In this document: one piece after another, positions 60,564 to 64,000 of the stretch
How the letters are laid out: every line of letters begins with the position of its first letter
How positions within the stretch are numbered: the first letter of the stretch is position 1
Origin: Halorientalis pallida
GTDB lineage: Archaea > Halobacteriota > Halobacteria > Halobacteriales > Haloarculaceae
Direction of reading: 5' to 3'
Length of the DNA: 64,000 nucleotides
NCBI RefSeq assembly: GCF_004118325.1
Contig: NZ_RDFA01000001.1
Coordinates: forward strand, 356,424-420,423
Translations under genes and position numbers: made by a program
The notes under the pieces: model-generated
What the model was told of the DNA's origin: nothing
Databases searched by the model: none
What the model saw: the letters and a program-made list of their open reading frames with translations, nothing else

Positions 60564-61126
60564 GTCAGCCTTTTCGGTGAGTGTACTGTTAAGGGTTGAG
60601 GGCGTTTCAGCGCACAACGTCGGTGCCGGCTCCCGGATCAGAGCACTGGAACGTCCATTACGGAGATGGATGACACCTACAGACCGCTGCAAGGGTGCCC
60701 GACGAGCGGGTTCACTTCTGTCGTCGACGCGAAGCCCCGGTGTCACTGACCGGCGTCGCCGGGGGCGTCTGGAAGTTCGTACCGGAGACCGGCCCGTCGG
60801 CTGCGATCGGTTTCGGCCGTCCCGTCGTCGTTCCGTTCGCCGTCGCCGACCGCCGTCCGGTCCGTGCCGTCGACGCCACAGAACACCGGCCGACCGCGGC
60901 GAGCGTCCCGTCACCGGTAGACGTGTGTCTACCGATCGCTGGTCCCGCGACCCCGGATCGCCACAGTGAGTCCCTACGATCGGGGTAAGCCACGGCTGTC
61001 GGAACGCGATTCCGGCCGCACGAACGGACGTGAGGCAGACGAGTCTCGGTACGGTCCAGCTACGGCCGCACACGAGTCGGCGGGAAGCGAACGCATAACC
61101 AAACGCCCCCACAGACACCCGGATAC
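60564..61126. other. Noncoding stretch between kinase and sulfatase-like genes
   Basis: About 560 bases between divergent genes. It holds the minus-strand TATA of the kinase (near 60590) and a perfect palindrome GGTAGACGTGTGTCTACC (60916-60933). Open frames are Arg/Ser/Pro-rich and look random. A TATA-like GCATAACC lies about 35 bases before ATG 61127. Confidence 0.5.
60916..60933. promoter_or_regulatory. Perfect 18-base palindrome
   Basis: GGTAGAC, a 4-base centre GTGT, and GTCTACC. It lies about 200 bases upstream of the sulfatase-like gene and 350 bases from the kinase promoter. It may be a protein-binding site or a small hairpin; no function is shown. Confidence 0.35.
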
Positions 61127-62425
61127 ATGGACAACGTCGCCGTCGTCGTCCTCGACACGCTACGGTACGACGAGTTCAGTACGGCGTTCGACTGGCTCCC
61201 CGGCCGGCGGTTCACCAGCGCGTTCTCGCCGTCGCACTGGACCGTCCCGGTCCACGCCGCCCTGTTCACCGGCCACTACGCCAGCGAAGTCGGCGTCCAC
61301 AGCCGATCCCCCGCCCTCGACTGTCCGGCCCCCACCCTGGCCGAACGTCTCTCGGCCGCGGGCTACCGGACGCGGACGTTCACCGCGAACCCCAAACTCC
61401 ACCGGTACGACGGTTGGGAGCGTGGCTTCGACGAGTTCGTGGGCTACGCCAGCCTCGACGCGTACCACCCCGACTCGTTCGACTGGGGCACCTGCTTCGA
61501 CGGCGCCGACGCGACCGGGTACCGGCGATACCTCGACGCCGTCTGTCAGTGCCTGCGGGCCGACTGCGACACATTCCGATCGCTTCGTGAAGGGTACGAC
61601 CTCCTCACCCGCTCACCGGCCGACGGCGGAGCCACTGCCGTCCGCGACCGCCTGCGAGCCAGCGACTTCGGCGACCGGGAGTTCTGCTTCCTCAACCTCA
61701 CGGAAGCCCACACCCCCTACTACCCGCCGTCGCCCGGCGAGGATCCGGTCGTGGTGGTCGCCGCCGACGCCTTCACCGACACCCCAGTCGATCTGGACCG
61801 GGCTCGGCGCGCCTATCGTCGATCTGTCGCAACCCTCTCGGAGACCTACCGCGAGATCTTCGACGAACTCCGGGACTCGTTCGACTACGTGATCACGCTC
61901 TCCGATCACGGCGAACTCTTCGGCGAATACGACATGGTCGCCCACTCGTTCGGCCTCTACCCGGAGTTGACGCGTGTCCCCCTAGTCGTCAGCGGCCCCG
62001 GTCTGGAGGGCCGCGAGAACCGCGTCGTCAGCCTGCTCGACGTCCACCGGACCGTCGCGGACCTCACGGGGATCGAGGTAGAGAGTCACGGGCAGAACCT
62101 GCTCGACGACCCCCAGCCCGTGGACCGCCTCGTCGAGTACCACGGCCCACTCCCCTTCCACGAAGCGCAGTTCGAGCGCCGGGACGCCCCACTCGAGGCG
62201 CTGGAACGTCGCCGGTCTCCTCTCTGGGGCTTCGTCGCAGCCGACGGCTCTTACGCATACGAAACCCACACCGAGGGGTTCCAGACCGTCGGCGAATTCG
62301 ACGGCGACCCCAGAGCGCGACTCCGTAGCCTGCGTACCGACCTGGACCCCCGTGCCGTCGGCGGCCTCGACGAGTCGTTCTCCGACCCCGTCCGCGAACG
62401 ACCCGAGGAACGGGGCTCCGCGTGA
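61127..62425 (+). CDS. Sulfatase/alkaline-phosphatase-superfamily protein
   Basis: A 432-residue protein: VAVVVLDTLRYDEFSTAF (first metal Asp), FSPSHWTVPVHAALFTGHYA (nucleophile region, with Thr where sulfatases have Cys or Ser of CxPxR), NLTEAHTPYYPPSPGED, DYVITLSDHGELFGEYDM (metal Asp-His) and YDMVAHSFGLYPELTRVPL. This is the sulfatase-like branch seen in glycan-modifying operons, possibly acting as a phosphoglycerol or phosphate transferase. It has no signal peptide, so cytoplasmic or membrane-peripheral action is likely. Neighbours give no clue. Confidence 0.85.
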   Translation: MDNVAVVVLDTLRYDEFSTAFDWLPGRRFTSAFSPSHWTVPVHAALFTGHYASEVGVHSRSPALDCPAPTLAERLSAAGYRTRTFTANPKLHRYDGWERGFDEFVGYASLDAYHPDSFDWGTCFDGADATGYRRYLDAVCQCLRADCDTFRSLREGYDLLTRSPADGGATAVRDRLRASDFGDREFCFLNLTEAHTPYYPPSPGEDPVVVVAADAFTDTPVDLDRARRAYRRSVATLSETYREIFDELRDSFDYVITLSDHGELFGEYDMVAHSFGLYPELTRVPLVVSGPGLEGRENRVVSLLDVHRTVADLTGIEVESHGQNLLDDPQPVDRLVEYHGPLPFHEAQFERRDAPLEALERRRSPLWGFVAADGSYAYETHTEGFQTVGEFDGDPRARLRSLRTDLDPRAVGGLDESFSDPVRERPEERGSA

Positions 62426-62478
62426 GTGGCTGCCGAAGAACGGAACGTTCGCTACTCGAAGGTCGTCCGCAGTAGAAA

Positions 62479-62552
62479 GCCGGTGGAGGGATTTGAACCC
62501 TCGGCCTATTCCTTACGAAGGAATCGCTCTAGCCAGTCTGAGCTACACCGGC
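62479..62552 (-). tRNA. tRNA-Thr (anticodon CGU)
   Basis: The 74-base minus-strand sequence folds as a cloverleaf. Acceptor stem GCCGGTG/CACCGGC; anticodon stem ATTCC/GGAAT around loop TTCGTAA, giving anticodon CGU, which reads ACG (Thr). T-loop region GGTTCAAATCC. No encoded CCA. The 5' octamer GCCGGTGT recurs twice upstream at 57-base intervals. Confidence 0.95.
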
Positions 62553-62666
62553 GCGTTCACGTCGTTCACGCACCGAGCACCACCTCGCTTCGCTCGGTGG
62601 CACACCGGCAGACTCGCTTTACTCGTCTGTCGAGCCCTGCATCGCTTCGCTCTGCAGGACACCGGC
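62545..62666 (-). repeat. 57-base tandem repeats of the tRNA-Thr 5' end with conserved hairpins
   Basis: ACACCGGC (plus strand; tRNA 5' end on the minus strand) occurs at 62545, 62602 and 62659, exactly 57 bases apart. Each full unit holds a hairpin whose loop is TCGCTTCGCTC, plus CGAGC at equal offsets. The stem is CCACC/GGTGG in one unit and CCTGCA/TGCAGG in the other, so pairing is kept while sequence changes. A TATA-like CCCTTATTG (minus strand, about 62702-62710) lies beyond the outermost copy, so all units may be in the tRNA leader. Confidence 0.7.
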
Positions 62667-62730
62667 GCGCGTCTGCGTGCATCAGATTGTGGGCGGATAA
62701 CCGCAATAAGGGTTGCGAATCGCCTTCGAC

Positions 62731-63717
62731 TCACCGCGTCACCCGCACGTCCAGCACCACGTTGAGTTCGTGTGGCGCGTACGACCGTACGGTGTGGCGC
62801 GTCTCAATGGTGACATCGTACGCCGGTTCGGCCGCCGCCCTGATCGCCAGCTCGCCCGGCCCGTATGGATCGTCCTCGTGTTGGATGTCGTAATAGTGGA
62901 TCACCGCCTCGTCGCCGGCCAGCGCCACCGCTGTGTCGAGAAAGTCGTCGGCGCTGTGGGGCAGGTTCATCACGATCCGGTCTGCCCAGTCCGCGTACTC
63001 GCCGGCCACCTCACGCACGTCTCCCTGGATAGCAGTCACTCGCTCCGCGACGCCGTTGCGGCGGGCGTTCTCCCGAAGATACTCGACCGCCGTCTCGTTC
63101 AGATCGACGCCGACTGCCTCGGCACCGCGGTCGGCGAAGGGGATCACGAACGGGCCGACGCCCGCGAACATGTCGAAGGCGTGTTCATCCGCCTCGGCCT
63201 GCTCGGCCACGCGGTGGCGTTCGGTCGCCAGCCGCGGCGAGAAGTAGACCGCGCCGAGATCGACCGCGTACTCACAGCCGTACTCGCGGTGGACCGTCTC
63301 CATCGCCGCCCCGTCGCCGGCCAGCACCTCCCAGTCCCGAACTCTGAGGTCGCCCTTGACCTTCGAGGCGCGGTTCAACACGGTGTGGACGGGGAGCGCC
63401 GACTCGACGATGGCGTCGGCCAGGGCACGTGCGCGCTTGGCGTCGTCCTCGTCGACGATCGCCACGTCACCGATCCGCTCGTAGGAGGCGTCGAAGTCGA
63501 CCAGATCCGCCGGCATCGTCTGTGTCTCGCGTGTGGGCGCGTCGTGCTCGACCACGTCGAACGCGTCGGGCACGGCGGCCGGGTCGACGACGGGGATGTA
63601 CAGCCACCCCTCGTCGTGTTCGATCTCGTGGGTGTCGTCGATCAGCTCGGCGGCGGCGAGGTCCTGACGGGCGCGCTCGCCGTCTTCCCGGGCGACACGC
63701 ACGCATGGCACCGACAT
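62731..63717 (-). CDS. trm5: tRNA (guanine-37-N1)-methyltransferase Trm5
   Basis: A 328-residue class I methyltransferase with the Trm5 order: an N-terminal helical region, a middle domain (VLNRASKVKGDLRVRDWEVL), a conserved ERHR box (SPRLATERHRVAEQ), AdoMet-binding DMFAGVGPFVIPFADRGAEA and catalytic RIVMNLPHSADDFLDTAV. It methylates G37 next to the anticodon, protecting against frameshift, and serves wyosine synthesis in archaea. The start at ATG 63717 (MSVPCVRVARED) is chosen over the open upstream frame, which overlaps the divergent dph5 gene. Confidence 0.92.
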   Translation of the reverse strand: MSVPCVRVAREDGERARQDLAAAELIDDTHEIEHDEGWLYIPVVDPAAVPDAFDVVEHDAPTRETQTMPADLVDFDASYERIGDVAIVDEDDAKRARALADAIVESALPVHTVLNRASKVKGDLRVRDWEVLAGDGAAMETVHREYGCEYAVDLGAVYFSPRLATERHRVAEQAEADEHAFDMFAGVGPFVIPFADRGAEAVGVDLNETAVEYLRENARRNGVAERVTAIQGDVREVAGEYADWADRIVMNLPHSADDFLDTAVALAGDEAVIHYYDIQHEDDPYGPGELAIRAAAEPAYDVTIETRHTVRSYAPHELNVVLDVRVTR

Positions 63718-63798
63718 GTTGCTCCGTGGGCCACCGCGGGCGGTAAGCCTTCGGTTCCATGCCGGGCCGTTTAACCGCCCCGGCCACCCAGCGACCGT

Positions 63799-64000
63799 AT
63801 GCTCACGTTCGTCGGCCTCGGGCTGTACGACGAACGCTCGATCACCGTCGCGGGCCGGGAACACCTCCGGGCCGCCGACCGAGCGTTCGCCGAGTTCTAC
63901 ACCGCCAAACTCGTCGGCACGTCCATCGGCGACCTGGAAGCCCACCACGGCGTCGATATCGAGGTCCGCGAACGGACCGGCGTCGAACAGGATCCCGGCC
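63799..64000 (+). CDS. dph5: Diphthine synthase, N-terminal part
   Basis: The first ~67 residues, cut by the window edge. MLTFVGLGLYDERSITVAGR and EHLRAADRAFAEFYTAKLVG match the AdoMet-dependent diphthine synthase start, which belongs to the tetrapyrrole methylase fold. The full enzyme is about 260 residues. It methylates the diphthamide precursor on translation elongation factor 2. Divergent from trm5, with 81 bases between starts. Confidence 0.9.
   Translation, partial: MLTFVGLGLYDERSITVAGREHLRAADRAFAEFYTAKLVGTSIGDLEAHHGVDIEVRERTGVEQDPG

Noticed and set aside
60695-60988. Short frames on both strands between kinase and sulfatase-like genes
   Set aside because: Overlapping Arg/Pro-rich frames on both strands with no start signals; typical of noncoding GC-rich DNA.

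Overview
The window is chromosomal DNA of a halophilic archaeon (class Halobacteria). Three things point there: GC-rich coding sequence encoding very acidic proteins; promoters with a TATA box about 25 bases before an ATG, so many messages are leaderless; and archaeal hallmark genes (TFE, SRP RNA, geranylgeranyl lipid enzymes, Trm56, RNase P component 4, YhbY, halocyanin, diphthine synthase). The genus cannot be fixed by eye; Haloarculaceae-like is a guess. No CRISPR array, rRNA, complete insertion sequence or replication origin was seen.

Layout. 1-8.8 kb: a truncated RND exporter with a giant repeat-rich exported partner, a TauE/SafE permease and two exported or membrane proteins. 8.8-12 kb: a probable iron-controlled operon (orphan siderophore-type binding lipoprotein, unknown protein, unusual FAD protein, DtxR-family regulator) behind two TTTAGG/CCTAAA palindromes. 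12.4-15.1 kb: an AT-rich accessory islet with a nonsense-interrupted lipoprotein gene and a VapBC pair, lying between tRNA-Arg and a decayed copy of that tRNA's 3' flank. 15.2-18.2 kb: lipid prenyltransferase, RecA-like ATPase, CoA-binding and small conserved genes. 18.3-18.6 kb: SRP (7S) RNA. 18.6-19.4 kb: a VOC gene between inverted compound-hairpin repeats. 19.4-29.7 kb: MscS, YhbY and RNase P subunit, two glycosyltransferases, a histidine kinase, membrane proteins, a sugar epimerase and a membrane-anchored JAMM protease.

29.8-45.4 kb is mostly housekeeping: Trm56, the TFE-DUF2110-DUF5803 operon, CheC, CinA-like protein, an NAD kinase, AbrB-PhoU regulator, LEA14-like protein, nitrilase, aldehyde dehydrogenase, kinase-like protein, acyl-CoA dehydrogenase and endonuclease III. 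46-52.7 kb is a respiratory cluster: membrane-tethered halocyanin, Rieske protein, cytochrome b6-like and subunit-IV-like proteins, and six small membrane proteins found in haloarchaea. After a degenerate NAD-kinase-like gene and a geranylgeranyl diphosphate synthase, cytochrome oxidase subunit III follows at 56.6 kb. The cluster would move electrons from quinol through Rieske and b hemes to halocyanin and on to a terminal oxidase.

57.9-64 kb holds a PAS sensor and a hybrid histidine kinase end to end, a sulfatase-superfamily protein, tRNA-Thr with structured tandem repeats upstream, Trm5 and the start of diphthine synthase. The observations most worth checking are the iron operon, the tRNA-Thr leader repeats, the tRNA-Arg islet, the inverted hairpin pair and the membrane JAMM protein.
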